A stretch of 64,000 nucleotides of DNA, taken from positions 14,462,615 through 14,526,614 of the forward strand of contig OY986969.1 in the NCBI GenBank assembly GCA_963920575.1. The letters run 5' to 3'. Shown piece by piece: positions 41,643 through 56,185 of this stretch. The notes under the pieces were generated by a model. It was not told the DNA's origin. It did no database searches and worked only from the letters and a program-made list of their open reading frames with translations. The stretch comes from Narthecium ossifragum. Its lineage: Eukaryota > Streptophyta > Magnoliopsida > Dioscoreales > Nartheciaceae. Position 1 is the stretch's first letter; each line of letters opens with the position of its first letter. Position numbers and translations under genes: made by a program.

Positions 41643-44600
41643 TTAGTACTCGGAAGGAGAGATCACATCATCAATCTTCAGGATCATTTTCACAACCTGC
41701 GTTGCTAAGAGGATCTGTTGCTGCTTCCCAATCAGAGTCTCAAAAACATTCTGCTCTTGCATGTTGGTTGTCCCAACATCATTGCAATCTATGCCACAGT
41801 ATGGATTGTTTTCCTGCAAGTACAGAAAAATCATTATAAGAAACATTCCAAAGATCATATGTCATATTTTAGATACCTGGCCATTGCTATGACTAATAAA
41901 CTTGAAACCTTGAGTTCATTTTATATAAGCAGTACTTTGGGACCACATAACAAAAGCCTTTCCGATGGTTAAAAAATTGTCAAATTATGGATGCATGAGA
42001 ATCCAAAATCTGATGCATCCTGAATCTGCTGCCTGACCTGAGGCATAAAGTGTATATTTCCACACCAAAGCTTCTATGAGATTACATTGTAATCCAGCAT
42101 TTTAAATAATGCAAGGATGTCAATGACAATTTGTATTACAACTCAACTTGCTATTTTTGTTTGAGGATATGCAGAAAAAAATAGTACCCATTAGACAACC
42201 TAGGCACCATATCTGCATTGAACAGCATACCGGATGCCCAATGCGATGTACCAAATGTCACCTAAATGCACATTACTTTGATGCAGCAAAGTTCAATAAA
42301 TAAAGATCAAACTTACCAGATGAATGTGTTATAAACTGATGCAGATGAGTTATGCTAGCTTTACTCATGTATATAATGTATTAAATAAAAATTGTGCTAG
42401 TCTTAGGTGATGTTATTAGGCTAGAACTAGTGTCAATTTTGATGAATTATTTGTCCAACTCTTGGCAAACAATCTGTTTCTGATGGCACCAAGCTGTTCA
42501 GTACCAATTGTTACAGATGACTAATCAACAAAAACCAGGAAGAATAGTAGCATACCTTAATTTGTTGAGACTTGACTGCACTGAGTGTTTCAATAGGTTG
42601 AAGGCCACTGTTCTCAGCCAGAGCCATTGGAATGGAATCTAGTGCTTCCGCAAAGGACCTGATTGCATACTGAAGACAAAAGGGAAAAAGAAAATATCAG
42701 TTTATACTATCATCATTTCACCAGAAGACTAAGAAAGAAAAAACAAGTGACCTGTTCAACTCCAGGACATGTATCTGCAGCAGCTTCAACAGCAATTGAG
42801 CAGGAAATCTCTGCAGAACCACCACCATAAACAATAGAATTGTTGCGGATCAAATTTCTAGCCACACAAAGGGCATCATGAAGGCTCCGCTTTGTTTCCT
42901 CTATCATCATCTTGTTTCCTACAACATCAAAATTGACAAACATAAATCAGCAACAATACTATGAGTTCCTTTCTCCAACAGACTAAATTATCAACAGCTT
43001 GTTGGAAAACAAGCACGAAACAAAACACATTACTATTGTTGAGAAAGAAATCAATGATCAAAACAGCGGTTGGAAGATCAGGAAAGCACTTCAACCAAAA
43101 AAAAAGAGATACGATTTGATGTTATTTTGCATCAGCTTCAAGATTTATTATCCCTTCTTGTTGTTTCCTAAAGAAACTTCGTTATGTGTTTCACAATGCA
43201 ATTACATAGTCGACTGGTAGGGACCATTAGTGCACTTGGATGGAATAGGAACATAAGTGAACTGCAAGGCCCCAATAAAAGGCATCGTTAGATTGTATGG
43301 GAACTGAGACTTCATAACGTGCGTGAAAAAGCCATTAGAATCGCGGACATTTGGCATGACCTCTGACCATGCAAGTCTATCCCATAACTAAACTAAAGCA
43401 CCTCATTACATACTAACAGACATTCATCCATTCCTATTTTGGCCTGTCTATACAATTACCATTGGCTAACAACACCTCCAATTTTGTTCATCCATTTTTC
43501 CTCCACTTGGCAAGCAGGAGTCTAAACAGCCAAGGTACCAATGCAGAAGGGCATCAGAGGACATCAGCACAGGTTCTGATTCCAACAGACCATGCCAACT
43601 CATATGTAAATAGTACAGTCTTGTCTCCCCATAGATAACCCTGTCCCCATGGATAACCTGATATCATAGCGAAAATATGAATATTGTTGACTCTATAAAT
43701 GCTTTTGTTCCCCGAAAGCAAAAACAAACCTCAAGTGCTAAATCTAAGATCACACCATTTCACAAATCAACCAACATGTCCAGACTTCAGAATACATAAG
43801 TGTAGAGTAAAGACTCCTCCAGGAAATTAGTTATTAACCATTACATAGCAAATGGCATATGGCACATCTTTTCCCTGAAAGGTGGTCTTTGACTCCTTTT
43901 TCATCCACTCAAGACAAGGGCAATGCAAGAGTCGGTCTCGATATGAAAACCAGATTGTCAACATGTCATGTTGACACTCAACCATAATCATAACCTGAAA
44001 GAGGATCACATCTGCGGCCAACTTTGTGACCATAAATACCGTGTTGTTTCTATCAGCAGTCTATTTAATCATGAGTAATCCAAGCAAAATATACAACAAT
44101 ACAAATGTCTTCAAACTAGATGAGATACTCAGATTAGCAGAACACGAAACATAACAAAATCATAATCCTGATAACTGGCTAAACTAATCAGAAATATTTC
44201 AGGTGGGACATAAATACAACTCAGACAATTCATACATCAACGGATCCAAAAAATGTGAAAATCTTCGGATCATCACAGTAAGCAATGCGTTTCAAAAGGT
44301 GGACGGGTAGCACGAGGCATTCATACCCCAAAAAACAAAAGGGACAAGCCTTAAGACACAAGGCTTAGGACTTCCAAATTTTTTCATGCAGTCAGAGAAA
44401 ATATTTGCTTTTTAATAGCTGAGTTGATGACCGACGCTTAAGGAGCCAACCACACTGACTTGACACCCACTACCTCGACCTTGAGTGGAAGCCTTAAGGT
44501 TTAGTGGAGCCATTATACCTTAAAATGCGCATTGAAGACCCTTTATTATGCCCTGTATAAACATTTCATTTATCTTCATAACATGTAATGGTAAAAAACA

Positions 44601-47600
44601 ATAAAAAATGGAACAGATTTTTAAGCTAAACCATTTACAAACATGATCACAGTTATATAAAGTGATATAAAAGTACGAACAATAACACAATAAAAATTGA
44701 CAAGAATTACCAATCTATAAGAAAACAAAGCAGGCAAAGAAACAAGATCCATACCACCACGAATGAATATTGTCACAGCTCTCGAGTTTGCACACTGCTC
44801 AATGTACAACATTCGGTCTTTTGTAGTTCCAAATGACTTTTCTCTAACTAAACCAGCCTGATTAGACAAATTAAGCATAGAAAAGTCATTCCCATATAAA
44901 TCATGTGGAACAAAGAGAAGGTAAACTGAGTTCACATATTGCTCAAAATACACAATATAAACATTTCTTAACTCAGCATGGTTTCTTCGATATAATCAGA
45001 ATGATTAGAGAATGTAAGCATAAGGAAGTTGCCTCCAAGATAAATTTAGCACAAAGAAGAAACAAAATTAAACCAAAAAAGAGAGAGAATGTAAGACAAG
45101 TAAACATCGGGGCTTTCATAACTATACAAACCAACCCAAAAGCATACTGATGCACCCAATCTGAAAAAAACCTGTCTAAGCCCACCGATGCCAGCTGCCA
45201 ACAACTAACAGGACTTGTAACACAAGTCTCCCACTACGGAGGCAACTTTTTACCACTCGAACAACCAAAAGGGGACTCACACTAAAATGGTACAACAAAA
45301 GCACTTCCTATTGGACCCCGATTTGGATTGCATGATTTAAGCTCCAAATAGCATCTTCATACAGAGCCTTGTTAAACTCATTTGATCAGTTGAACACAGA
45401 TATTAGCTTGACAATCATATCTAGAAAGGTGCTGATCTCAGGGATGAGTAACTTCCACACATTTGAGTCAAAAGCTACACTTTTCTTAATATCATAAAGA
45501 TGAAAACGACAAGTAAATCAAGAAATAAGACATCAATGGGTGGCAAGGATTAGTGAAACTTCAAGTTCAGGTACATCAACCATAAGACACATATAGGAAC
45601 AAACCTTTCCCAGCTTTTCAGGTGTCAGTTCTTGGAATCTTGGAACAATTCTTCCACCTGCAGGTAGCCACAAGATCACAAGATAATGAGTAATCTTGTT
45701 ATATGCAAAAAGTTGAAAGCATAACCAATCACTCGTAACCTGTAGCGATAGCAATCAGCTCCAATTCAACACCACCAACCCATCTAACAGCAGGCAAATT
45801 CCGATGCATCAGTAGATGATTCGCTTCATCATCAAAACCCCATTGGCAAATAACTAGAGTAGCACCAACATCCTAAAAGGCCCAGAATTTCAAGTAAGAA
45901 TAACAACATGAATCACGCAAACAGAAAACTGATATTTGTTCTCCACAATTGAATCTGCCAGAGAATGCACTTCAATTTTCTCACCCTCAAATCATTGCAC
46001 TGGTGATAACCTGAAGTCAAAAAAAACTTTTAAATTTTCACATTTTGGAAAACATAAACAATTTTTATACCTTGCATTTTTGGACCATGTCATCGAAATA
46101 CTTTTGCTCCTGTTGCCGAAGAGTCTCGAACTTCTCCACTGTGTCAATGTCAACCTTATGCTTTGTCTTCGGCTTGGGTGGCTCAAATGGGCAGGTCAAA
46201 ATTGCAATTTTAGCATCCTCTATTCTCTTTGGCATTTGTGGATGACTCATATCCTTGTCTATGACGATTCCATAGATGAGTTCAGTGTCCTCTAATTTAC
46301 CCCCTACTTTACCTTCTACCTTGATCAAATCCAAATGGACATCCTTCCTTTCCAGATCAGCAACCGCTAGGACCGCTTTAACTGCAATCTCAGCTAAAGA
46401 TCGCTTGCAACGATGAACACTGCAAGATATCCACAATCAATCTCTATCTCCAAAAGATTAAAGCAAAGTTGGCATGTAAGAGTGCTTACAGAGTGATATA
46501 ATGAATGAGAGGGACGAAGTGTCAGAGCTAACAAGAATGAAAAACTCCAAGATGTCAGCGGCTTCCCAAATAAAAAAGTTTAGGATATAACACAAAAGAC
46601 CCAAGAGACGGATATTGTTTCCAATGTTCCAGATGGTATACATCATCCACATCATTAGATTTCTCTTTGTTTCCTGGAGATAAGGGATGTAATCTTCTGT
46701 ATTAGGACTTTATTGGCAAGCATACCCTACAACATGCTTATGCAGGATTGAGATATGACCAATACTTCACGCTTAAACTTTAAGCTATAGCAAGAGTACA
46801 AGCATATTAGAGGTATCAAAGTCAACAACGCACTTTTTTCATACAGGTTAAAAACTTGAGAATATTACTCAGTGAAACCTTGAACTGTATGTTTCATACT
46901 TTATTTAATCGATGTCCACCAATTTCTGAGATATGCCAATCTAAACCCTTCAAAAAATCAGAGAGAACAGGCAACCTTTATTTATTGCTGTGTCTTTAAC
47001 CATTACTTACAAGCAGTCGCAACATACTCAAGTAAGAACCATGGAACAAAGAGACTAATATACACATAAGAGTTGACCTGTATAAAAATTTCAATTGCTC
47101 GTTATGAGTAAGAAGTAAGAACCACTTTACAAATATGATGAGGAAGACATGCATGTGCTACGTTCTAATATCACTGAAAGGTGAAAAAGTGTGAACATGT
47201 ATACATCATATGCTAGATGCAGAAAACAACACAAATATAAACATACAGCTAATTGCCCCCCAATTCCAATTCATTATGAGATAAATAAATTAAATGCGTC
47301 ACAAAAGTGCACAACACTGACATCTCATAACTGTACAAAAACAGCAATACCTTGCACCATCAAGCAATTAGGGTTTGATAAGCAATATCACATTTCTTTC
47401 TTGTTAAATGATATCAACCAACATCTTGTGAGGGATCTTTTCAATTAGAATATATTGAATTATGACTCCAAGGATTTGCCTAGAATTGTGCCCTTTCTTA
47501 CTTAGCCTTCCAAGTTATAACTTCCCCCATCATATCCTTTATCTTTGAGACTTAGTCCTTCTAATCGTCATCTACCAAATTCATTTTTATATATTAAAGT

Positions 47601-49494
47601 CAAGAGGAACACGTAAGGATTGTTCCTAGAGAGATAATTCTTCCTACAAAAGAGGGGAAAAAAACAAAAATTGTTCAGTATCATTAAAAGTTGCTTTATT
47701 GCCCGATATCAATAAATGAAGATAAACTGCTGCCAATAAACCGTCGCAAGAGGAACTCGGATAAGAATCAGGAAGGAAGGAAATGATAGGACATTAAAGT
47801 ACATGTTTGCAGACTTTTATGTCTGGGGAATCGGTTGCATACGAAAACACAGAAGGAGATGATCATACCAGTAACACACACACGACAGCCACGCCACCGT
47901 GAGACCAGTAAAACTATGGCTCAGATTTTTGTCATGCTCAAAACTTGCGAATGCCAAGCAACATCACAAACAAATAAATAAAAGAAATAACCCAAGTGGA
48001 GGACTGAGCTTTTACATCTTGGAAGACAACGTGGTCATGCAAGTCTGTACAAGAGATTCAATGTTTGTCACCGTGAAATCGAACTTCTGAGAAATCTTCT
48101 CAAGATGATCAAAAGCAATCCTGGAAGCCATCTCATATCCCTCAGCAATCCTAATTGGATGGATGCCATGTTCCAACAGCTTCTCAGCCTGCTCCAGAAG
48201 TGCACCAGCCATGACAACAACACCAGTGGTGCCATCACCTATTTCATAGTCCTGGCTCTGAGACAACTCAACCATCAGTTTGGCAATCTGGTTGTCAACG
48301 TCCATCTTTTCCAGGATGGTTGCCCCATCATTTGCTGTCATTGAAAGGAAATACGTTGAGCAAATTGCAAAAAGCAAAAATCTAAATAATTCATACATGG
48401 GAACATTATGACATTGTAACCTAAAGTTAACCTATGAAGAGAAAGTATAATATCACTAGAATGACCGAGTTTTTAAGCTAGTTTACCGAAAGAAGTGATG
48501 ATTTTTGTTCTTGGCCGTAACCAACCCTCAACAACTGCTTCTCATGAGCCCTTTCAAGGGCCTATACAAAGGACCACTGTAGTGATTGAACTGAATGGCG
48601 GCTTATTTATCATATCCACTTGTAGTAAACTTTTGCCCAAGACCCTAGAAAAGAAGTGAACATACATTGTTTTCTTAATGGCTAGGAGTACAAGCTTCAC
48701 ACTCTCGTTTCCTTCATACCAACCTTGGCAGAAAGATTCACACTGGCAAGTAGAAGCTTAAGAAAAAAACCTTATTCCCGCTCATCATACTAAATTCCTT
48801 GGTCCTCTAAATCTACAGCAAAACTCGAGGCTATCATATCATCTCAGAAAAAAAAAAATCACTGGACAAAAACCCCACTTTAGTTATAAAACCCTACCTT
48901 AGTTCCACTTTAGTTATAAAATCCTACCTTAGCAATCCCCATTGCGCTCAAACCATCTTTTAAATTTCCAACTAAGAAATGGCTGGGACCTAACAGGCTC
49001 CAAAAGAACTCCACCAACCACGATTCGAACTCCCGCGCCCGTCGCCCATAAGAATATCCTAACCCTAGCAAATAAACTATAGCCAGTAACAACAAATGAC
49101 CTGCATCTCGGCCCACAGCAAGCTCCATCTCTTCATTATAAAAAAAACTGAAAACCTAGTCGTAGTAAGGCATGACCAATCCAGATCAATAAGCTCGAGA
49201 AGCATCTAAAAAAGGAGATTTTATCCCCAAAACCAGAACATTTACAGAGAGCAAGAGAAAGAGGAAGAGGGGAAGAGGGAGGAAGTGGAGGTAACTGATG
49301 GTGACGTCCCCATCGGGGCTCTGCAGCATCTTGTCCATGCCCTTAGGACCCAGCGAGGTGCGAAGGATCCGAGCCACGGCCCTCCCCGCGGAGATGTTGG
49401 CCTTCTGAGCATCCAAACCCCGCAGCCGCGTCTTCTGCTCCTGCTCCCTTAGAATGATGAACGGACGACCATACTCGTCAAACGCCAGCGCCAT
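41643..49494 (-). CDS. CCT5: T-complex protein 1 subunit epsilon
   Basis: Nine exons on the minus strand: 49494-49296, 48334-48016, 46419-46071, 45872-45740, 45657-45605, 44857-44755, 42918-42752, 42669-42556 and 41813-41643. All introns are GT-AG and the frame is kept, giving 535 residues, the usual length. The protein starts [18 protein letters not shown] and ends DDVISPSEY. The group II chaperonin signatures are present: [12 protein letters not shown] (47-58), NDGATIL (68-74), and the nucleotide-binding GDGTT (99-103). The conserved central words [11 protein letters not shown] and the late YGGGSAEI and [17 protein letters not shown] are also present. CCT5 is one of eight subunits of the cytosolic TRiC/CCT ring that folds actin, tubulin and other proteins with ATP. 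It is the only intact single-copy host gene here. The first and second introns are long (961 and 1596 nt). No large element is evident inside the introns. The 3' UTR should lie between 41642 and the duplication arm at 41465. Confidence 0.98.
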
Positions 49495-49820
49495 CTCCTA
49501 CTCTCTTCTTCGATCGGTATGCCGATCGGAGGGGAGATGGGTCTCAAACCCTCGAACCAAGAGGAGGACGAGGACGGCGGCGGAGGCGAGGGAGTGAAAG
49601 GGTTTTGAGAGCACCAAAGTATAGAATAGCAGGTGGTGGTATGTTCCAGAAAAGGCCGCCCGAGTTCTTTTGTTTTGATTGCCACTACTTTTTAAGTCTC
49701 AATAATAAGCAAAGAGGGCCGGGATCATAGGCCGTAGAGAGGCCCATTAGTACAAGCCCATAACTGTTTAAAGGCCCCTAGACCAACTAGCCCCAAGCCT
49801 TTTATCTTCGACTTGGGCCA
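49495..49820 (-). promoter_or_regulatory. CCT5 5' UTR and promoter with site II motifs
   Basis: Three TGGGCY-type motifs lie upstream of the ATG: TGGGCC (minus) at 49741-49746, TGGGCT (minus) at 49755-49760 and TGGGCC (plus) at 49814-49819. Site II elements bind TCP factors and are typical of plant housekeeping genes. The nearer 200 bases are a GC-rich leader. No clear TATA box was found. Confidence 0.55.
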
Positions 49821-49829
49821 GCTCTATGA

Positions 49830-50500
49830 GAGCTTAAAGGTTTCGGATCTAGTTCAAAGTGAGCCGTTAGTCCGTTAGCTTGAGTTGGTTTATATCAAGC
49901 TTTATGACGTTATTCAATTCTATTTCTGATGGTTTTAGGCTTTTAGATACTGCAGAGGAAATGCCATCATAATTCGATTATAATTAAATGGTAGTCTGTC
50001 TCATTTCATCCTCGGTTGGATCATGATATCGGATGCACATGATTCAACTCACATTCTTTAAATCTAATTGTTGCTGGATCATTGTTGAAAGGGTCATAAT
50101 ATCAGATTTTTTATGTCTCAAATTTCGAAAGTGATTTATGCAAGTATCAAAGGATGGTTTATTATCTACTTTACCTCTTGTCAATCCTGCAAAGAATAAC
50201 GTAGATATATCATTTTCAAGGTGCGCTCGGTAAGGGTGTAAAGCGAATGAAAAATTACCCTTATAAATTTTCACCCCATTTACTTACGTTTGGATAGAAA
50301 TATAACATTTTGCCTAAGGCAAAATTTACCCTAATATGATGATAGATGGTGTAAATATTACCACCCATGGGAGGTGGGTAATGGGATATAAAAGACTTAC
50401 TTATATTTATAACTTTACCATTTTTCTCTTTTTTTAGCTCTTTGAAAAAACCGTTATTTTATTTTAATAATATAACTAATTTTTGTTTCTTCTAATATCT
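49830..50500. other. Intergenic, no gene seen
   Basis: This is AT-rich DNA without a convincing frame. It contains a near-palindrome, ATTTTGCCTAAGGCAAAAT, at about 50308-50326. Confidence 0.6.
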
Positions 50501-50504
50501 TTGC

Positions 50505-50871
50505 TTCCTCTCTTTTGATTTTCTCTCTCCTATTTTCTCTCTTTACCATCTCTCTCCTATATTATGTCTCTACTTCCTCTCTCCTATTTTCTCTCTCTCT
50601 ATATTCTTTCTCTACTTTCTCTCTCTACTTCCTCTCTCTTTCATCCCTCATATTTACTCTCTCTACATCCTTCCCTCCTACTTTCTCTCTACAAATCCTC
50701 TCTCCTATTTTCTCTCTTTTATTCTCTCTCCACTTTTGATCTCTACTTCCTCTCTCTTATTTTCCCTCTCTACTTCCTCTCTCTCCTATTTTCTCTCTAT
50801 TTCCACGCTCATATTTTTTCTCTCTGCTTTCTCTCTATTTTCTCTCTACTTTTCTCTCTCTCTTATTCCTC
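50505..50871. repeat. Pyrimidine-rich low-complexity tract
   Basis: About 370 bases are nearly all C and T on the plus strand (TCTCTCTACTTCC-type units). Both plus-strand frames across it are Ser/Leu/Phe-rich artefacts. It ends exactly at the start of the LTR at 50872. Confidence 0.9.
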
Positions 50872-52202
50872 TGTGAAGACTCGTACCTCTATATCTGGTT
50901 CGACCGTTGGACTCGTGGGCTCGTTTGGCTTTGTTTCGCATCGAGTGCGATTGTGGAATCGCTTTGCTCTTTGTGACTCTAAGGGGCATTTTGGTAATTT
51001 GCCCTTGCATAGTTGGGTTTCCCACGCGTTAGTGCACACACGGTATTATGGATGATGTATGTGGTTGTTAGACCCTAATCTAACCCTTAATGGCATCTTC
51101 ATGCCATCTACCATCCTTATAACCCCTAATATTTTATATGGGTGTCATGTGGCACCATCTAATATAAATAAAATGAGCTTTTAGAAACCCCCATTCCTCT
51201 CATTAGGGTTCCTATTATTAGGTTAGAGAGCAATGAGGCTTGGAGAGGGACTAAACATGAATCTTGGAGGGCCAAAGGTTGGAGGGAGCTAGATTTAGGC
51301 TATCCTAGATTTAGATAACAAGGCTTGGAAAGGATTAGTTGTTAGATGTAGGGTTTCTAACCCTAATGTCCATGTTTAAGGTCCAATAATTTGAATCTAG
51401 GTTATTTCTGTGATTTCTAGCTTCTAGTATATTTTCCTCTATCTATTCTACCTTAGTTTCAAGTTTCATATCGTTTAAAGTTCGATTGATGGAGATTTAA
51501 TCAGTTTTAGTTCATATTTTTTCGAATTCCGCTTAGACGGGATCAAACCCAAGATTTGGGATCAATCCCAATACAGTTGGGATCGATCCCAAAGTTGACA
51601 GAAAGGGTATATTTTATCGTGTTTGATGGTTTTCGTAACTTCTTTCAATCCGATTTTTGGGTATGATCCAAATATTAAAGAGTAGAGCATGCTAGTTTTT
51701 CATCAAATTTGGAACTTTTATGTGAGATTTACAGAATATTTAGTTGATTGCTATGTTTTATGCAAAGTTGGAAATCTATGTAGGATTAATGTCATACTCT
51801 ATATATAAGTACCTATATCTATTAGGCCCTATTGGCCAAGTCCTACGTGTGGCTCATGTGTTTAATCAAGGGATTCATGCCTCTCGGGAATGTTTAGTAT
51901 AAATATGAGGATGATAGTGCACCAATGATGAATGCTTAGTTATGTGCATGGTTTGGCTTGCTTTCATGTAGGTTGGAATGCTAGAGAGCCTTTGGAGGGC
52001 TTATATATTTATCATTCTTTACTTATATTTATGATGTTATGTCATCTTGTTGCATGCTTAGTTATGTTTATGTTTATGTGTATGCATTTGCTTGCATTAG
52101 AAGCATAAGGATAGGATGTGGGCAAATAGGTGTTCGCTGATCCTTGTGACTCAGGTACGACGGATCTAGTCCTAGGGCCGGGCTTGGGTAAAATATGGTT
52201 TA
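50872..52202 (+). mobile_element. TGTGAGGAC-family LTR, copy F1 (truncated)
   Basis: It begins TGTGAAGACTCGTACC and carries the family blocks GGTAATTTGCCC, CCCACGCGTTAGTGCACACA and ATTCATGCCTCTCGGGAATG. It runs to CCTAGGGCCGGGCTTGG near 52190 and is then broken by minus-strand copies of the same family. There is no coding sequence. Confidence 0.8.
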
Positions 52203-55200
52203 TGTCACGCCTCGACCCAGAAAACCCATCCGGTCCGGGGCGTGAGGGTTCCTACTACTATTCACATCATCTCTGACGCATTTATCAAACAATTTCGCAA
52301 CTAATTTGAACAATTATATCATAGAAAATTCTATCAGAGAGGCAGCATAGTAATTTCTAATAAACTACTATCTAAAATAGTTCCAAATTAACATCAGAGT
52401 AAACATGATTACATAATTTATACAAACCTCTGAATTATACAATTTACTCCTCGAATACATATTCATAAACATCTAATCCTCGAAGAGGGAGATTATGCAT
52501 TTAATACATCTATCAAAAGTAATCTATAATAAAAGGAACTGTTGAAGCTGCCAACACCTTAGGATCCTCGAGCACCTCCTGAAGTCACTGCGCCACCAAA
52601 GCCTGTCCAGCTGGTACTGCGAAAGAAGAGCTGACGCATGCACCTGCAAACGCAGCCCGGGTAGGAGTGAGCGATAAGCTCAGTAGGGTTATATTTTACG
52701 TCACACAGAATAAGTTGGGACACTACAACTGTGCCGACCAATGTCCAATGTCTAAGGCGTCAGGTCCAAGACTACCTTCGTCTAGGACAAAGAACAACCA
52801 AGACTAAGGGTGGACAAGGGGATCCAGCATACGCCAGGTGCGATCCTGCCTCCACAAGGTGATCCAGCAGACCCCTGGTGCGATACCTGCCTTTCCAACC
52901 TGAGCTGATGCTCTTAGCACAAAGGGCACGAAGTCCGACATGATCTCTACACCTCAATCAATATAATATAGCTGACTAAACAACAACCTCGAGAATACAG
53001 AGATTTGACAATACAATCGAATCCTGGACCTTGCTACCCAGCCTCGGTCCTAAAGTTAGATTTGAGCTGTCCGAACCCTCGGATCGACGAAACCCTATTC
53101 GCCGACGCCTAACCTCAAATGCATCTAATGCATACAATGCATGTCATATACAAGCATCTAGCTTAGGTGTCACTATATGGCAAACAACATTTACTAGTTC
53201 AACAGTTTATACAATAGCTCTCGGCACACACCGACAACGGGCTAAGGTTCCATAATTCAACGTAAGCTAGCACTCATGGCTAGCAAACGGCCAAGCAAGC
53301 AAGAAGCATTTAAGTTTACCATCTAACTAGGTATTTAAATGCATGACAAACTATAGATTCGCAAAAAGGGGTAAATCCATGATCAAATCCCAAAATCGAT
53401 CAAAATCCATCAAAAACCCTCTGATAATAGCATGCATGCTTCCTAACATGATTGGATATCTATCATGCACGAAAATCAATCAAAGGAAGCTAGAAAACAC
53501 TGTTCTAGGGCTCATGGTTGATACGATGGTCGACCGTGAAGCCTGGAGGGAAAAAGGGTAAGGAAGGTTCACGGCCGATCGAGATATCGACCCTGGGAAG
53601 CCAAAATGGAAACAGAGACTCACGGTCGACGTGACGATCGATCCGACGGTCGACCGTGAGATCCCTATTAAACGTGCCACTAACTGACGATCGATCTGAC
53701 GGTCGACTGCCAAGCCTGATGAACTCCTAAGAACAGTACAAGAAATCCAATTTCTTGGATTTGATCTATCAAAACTCATCAGAACTTGATGAAACTTTGC
53801 AGGCACGCGCGTAATAGATGGTGGGGATTCTATTGGTACGAAGAAAACAGGATTCTGAAGGTTAAAACCCAAACCTAGGTCTAAACGGGCAAAACCGACA
53901 AAAATCGACGATAATACCGAAATCGTCTGATAAAATACGAAATCATCTGGTAGGAACACTCTACACAAGCCATTACACTACCATTTTAAGTTACACAACA
54001 TTCTAACATGCATAACTATATCAAAAACACAATAAACCTATCCTACGTAAACCCGACCACGCGTTTAGGGTAAAAACACATACTTGTGCTAGCAGAGCAA
54101 CTTCTCCACGTAATCCCCAAGTCTGATCGCCAAGATCCGCTCCTCGAAATCCGTGGCCCGAAGCCCTAGCACAGCCGACAGGAGAGAGAGAGAGAGAAAA
54201 CGACATGAGAAGAAGAAAAGAAAAATGAAAGAGAAAGAAAGTCATGGTATTTATAGAGATCAGGATTTGATCTCTGTCTGACACGCCTTGAAAAGTGTCA
54301 TTACTTAACAAGAACGCCAAAATTATAAATTTATAATCAAACTACTAACTAACTACTTTATGAGTAGATAGCAATGAGTCCGAGTCGAATCCACAGGGAA
54401 AAGAAGTGTTAAGTATAACTACCTCGTATAGTTCTAAATCAAAAGATTGATAAAGAGAATGATTTTTGGGTTTTAACTACTCTTAACTCAGATTAAACTA
54501 AACTGAATAATAATAGGATAAACGGCCAAGAGATTTCTAATCCGTAATAAAGAACTAACTAGGTCTTCCTAGGATAAAAGCAATTCAAAAGGTGTTAATG
54601 GTTTTAACAAGTCGATAGGTGAATGGCTAGAACCCCTACCGCTCAACAAAGATTCGTAAGAAGTCTTCATCGGAATGAAGATCAAATCAGCGGATAATTG
54701 GTATGAGAATAATCAAAGTGGTTCTAGCACTTTGAGATCGCATAATGAATAAAGATAAAGAACGAATTGTAGGTTACAATCATAGGTCTTAATGGTTCTA
54801 GCATTAAGGTAGTGGTTCTAGCACTCCTACAATCATAATCTAGGGTTTAGAATCCAATCCTAAGATCTAACATGGTTCTAGCATGAAAGCATCTTGGACA
54901 AGTCCTAATCCTAGCCTCTAACATGCAATGCTCAAAACCAGCGATCGTAATCTCAGCATAACTTTCACATCCGAACTCGAAACAAGGTGATTCAAGATTC
55001 GGTGGAAAGCTAAGGAAGAGATCTATGACTTTTGTGTTTTGAGTTTTCACAGAATCTGGCTGGATAACCACGGAAAAATCGAGGAAAGACAGGCCAAATT
55101 TTAGGGCACAAAGAACAAACAATTCATTCACCATAATAAATATTACCAATAGATATATAAAATCTTAAATCTATCCATTAAACCATCATAAAGTGCATGC

Positions 55201-56180
55201 TCTAATCCCTAGGAAAAACCTAGATAAACTCTCTATTATATCATAGAAATCCCACGGCTAGAGATTAGTTACTCATCTTAGGAAGGAGATCCGTCGATGA
55301 AGGTTGTCGCCACGCTCCACCCATGGATCTTCCACCAAAGATCTAACCTAATTTGTGGAAAAGAAACTAAGAGAAACCCTAAGAGATGAACAAAATTCGG
55401 CCATGGAAGGCTGCCAAAACGCCCCCAAAGAAGGCTAGTTATCGCCTAAGACAAACCCTAACTCGGATTAGTCAGTTTCCTTTTATTTTTCCCGCAGCGC
55501 CAAAGGGATCGATCCCCTTTGAAAAGCGGATCGATCTCCTTCGTTTTCTGAAGCTTCTTCTGCACCTCTGTACTAAAAATAACATATCTTCTTTTAGGAT
55601 ACTCCAAATCACGAACTGTAAAAAGTTCTGGAATCTAGACTTCAAGAGCTTTTCAATCATGTATAGGACATCATCTGGTGCTTCCTGAGCAGGTACAGTT
55701 TTGATGTCAAAGATGATCCATCTTTGCTCCTTTGCTCTTTTGCTCCTAGCAGGTTCTTTATTTGTTCGTTTTAGCACCAAACTTGATCTAATCTTCGCTG
55801 AGGGTCCTAAAGCCTGAAATGGGGAAAAGACAATCAAAATATCATTGCTCGGAGGCTAACAAGACCTAGTTAAAAGGGGTAATTGTGCACTTTTCATGCG
55901 TTATCACACCCCCCGATTCGATCTTTCCCGATCGAGCTCCGATCTTCCGATCGGAGGCACCCTTAAGATTCTAATCATTCACATGCATCAATCTAAGACC
56001 GTGTGTGCACTACGCTGGTGTGAAGCCCACCGTCAAGGTGCAATTTACCAAATTGCCCTTGGGGTCCAGAAGCAGCGATGCGATCAACCGATCACAGACC
56101 AAGGCCAAACGAGGCAAACCAACCAAACCAAACCCTCGATCTAACGCGGTCGGACCAGGTTGGAGGAACGGGTACTCACA
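52203..56180 (-). mobile_element. TGTGAGGAC-family solo LTR, copy F2
   Basis: The minus strand starts at 56180 (TGTGAGTACCCGTTCC) and ends at 52203 (GGGTCGAGGCGTGACA), giving TG...CA ends with a 5-bp duplication GTTTA at 52198-52202 and 56181-56185. Without the nested Athila-type LTR it is ~2.36 kb, the size of copies F5 and F6. One TG-CA unit with a perfect duplication indicates a solo LTR. A TATA box, CTATAAATA, lies at 54248-54256 on the minus strand. The interior holds GATCGATC and GGTCGACCGTGA words (53520-53710) and no gene. Confidence 0.85.
54296..55908 (-). mobile_element. Athila-type solo LTR inside F2
   Basis: The minus-strand start is TGTGATAACGCATGAAAAGTG (first bases near 55908), a typical Athila LTR start, and the end is near 54296 (GTAATGACA). 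The phrase GAATCCACAGGGAAAA and the AATTTATAAT motifs relate it to the LTRs at 8525 and 63697. The F2 sequence is continuous on both sides. The target duplication was not found, so ends are approximate. No gene is present. Confidence 0.7.
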
Positions 56181-56185
56181 GTTTA

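Noticed and set aside
50515..51055. Ser/Leu/Phe-rich frames over the CT tract
   Set aside because: The composition is that of a CTCTCT/TTTCTC simple repeat; no start context or domain.
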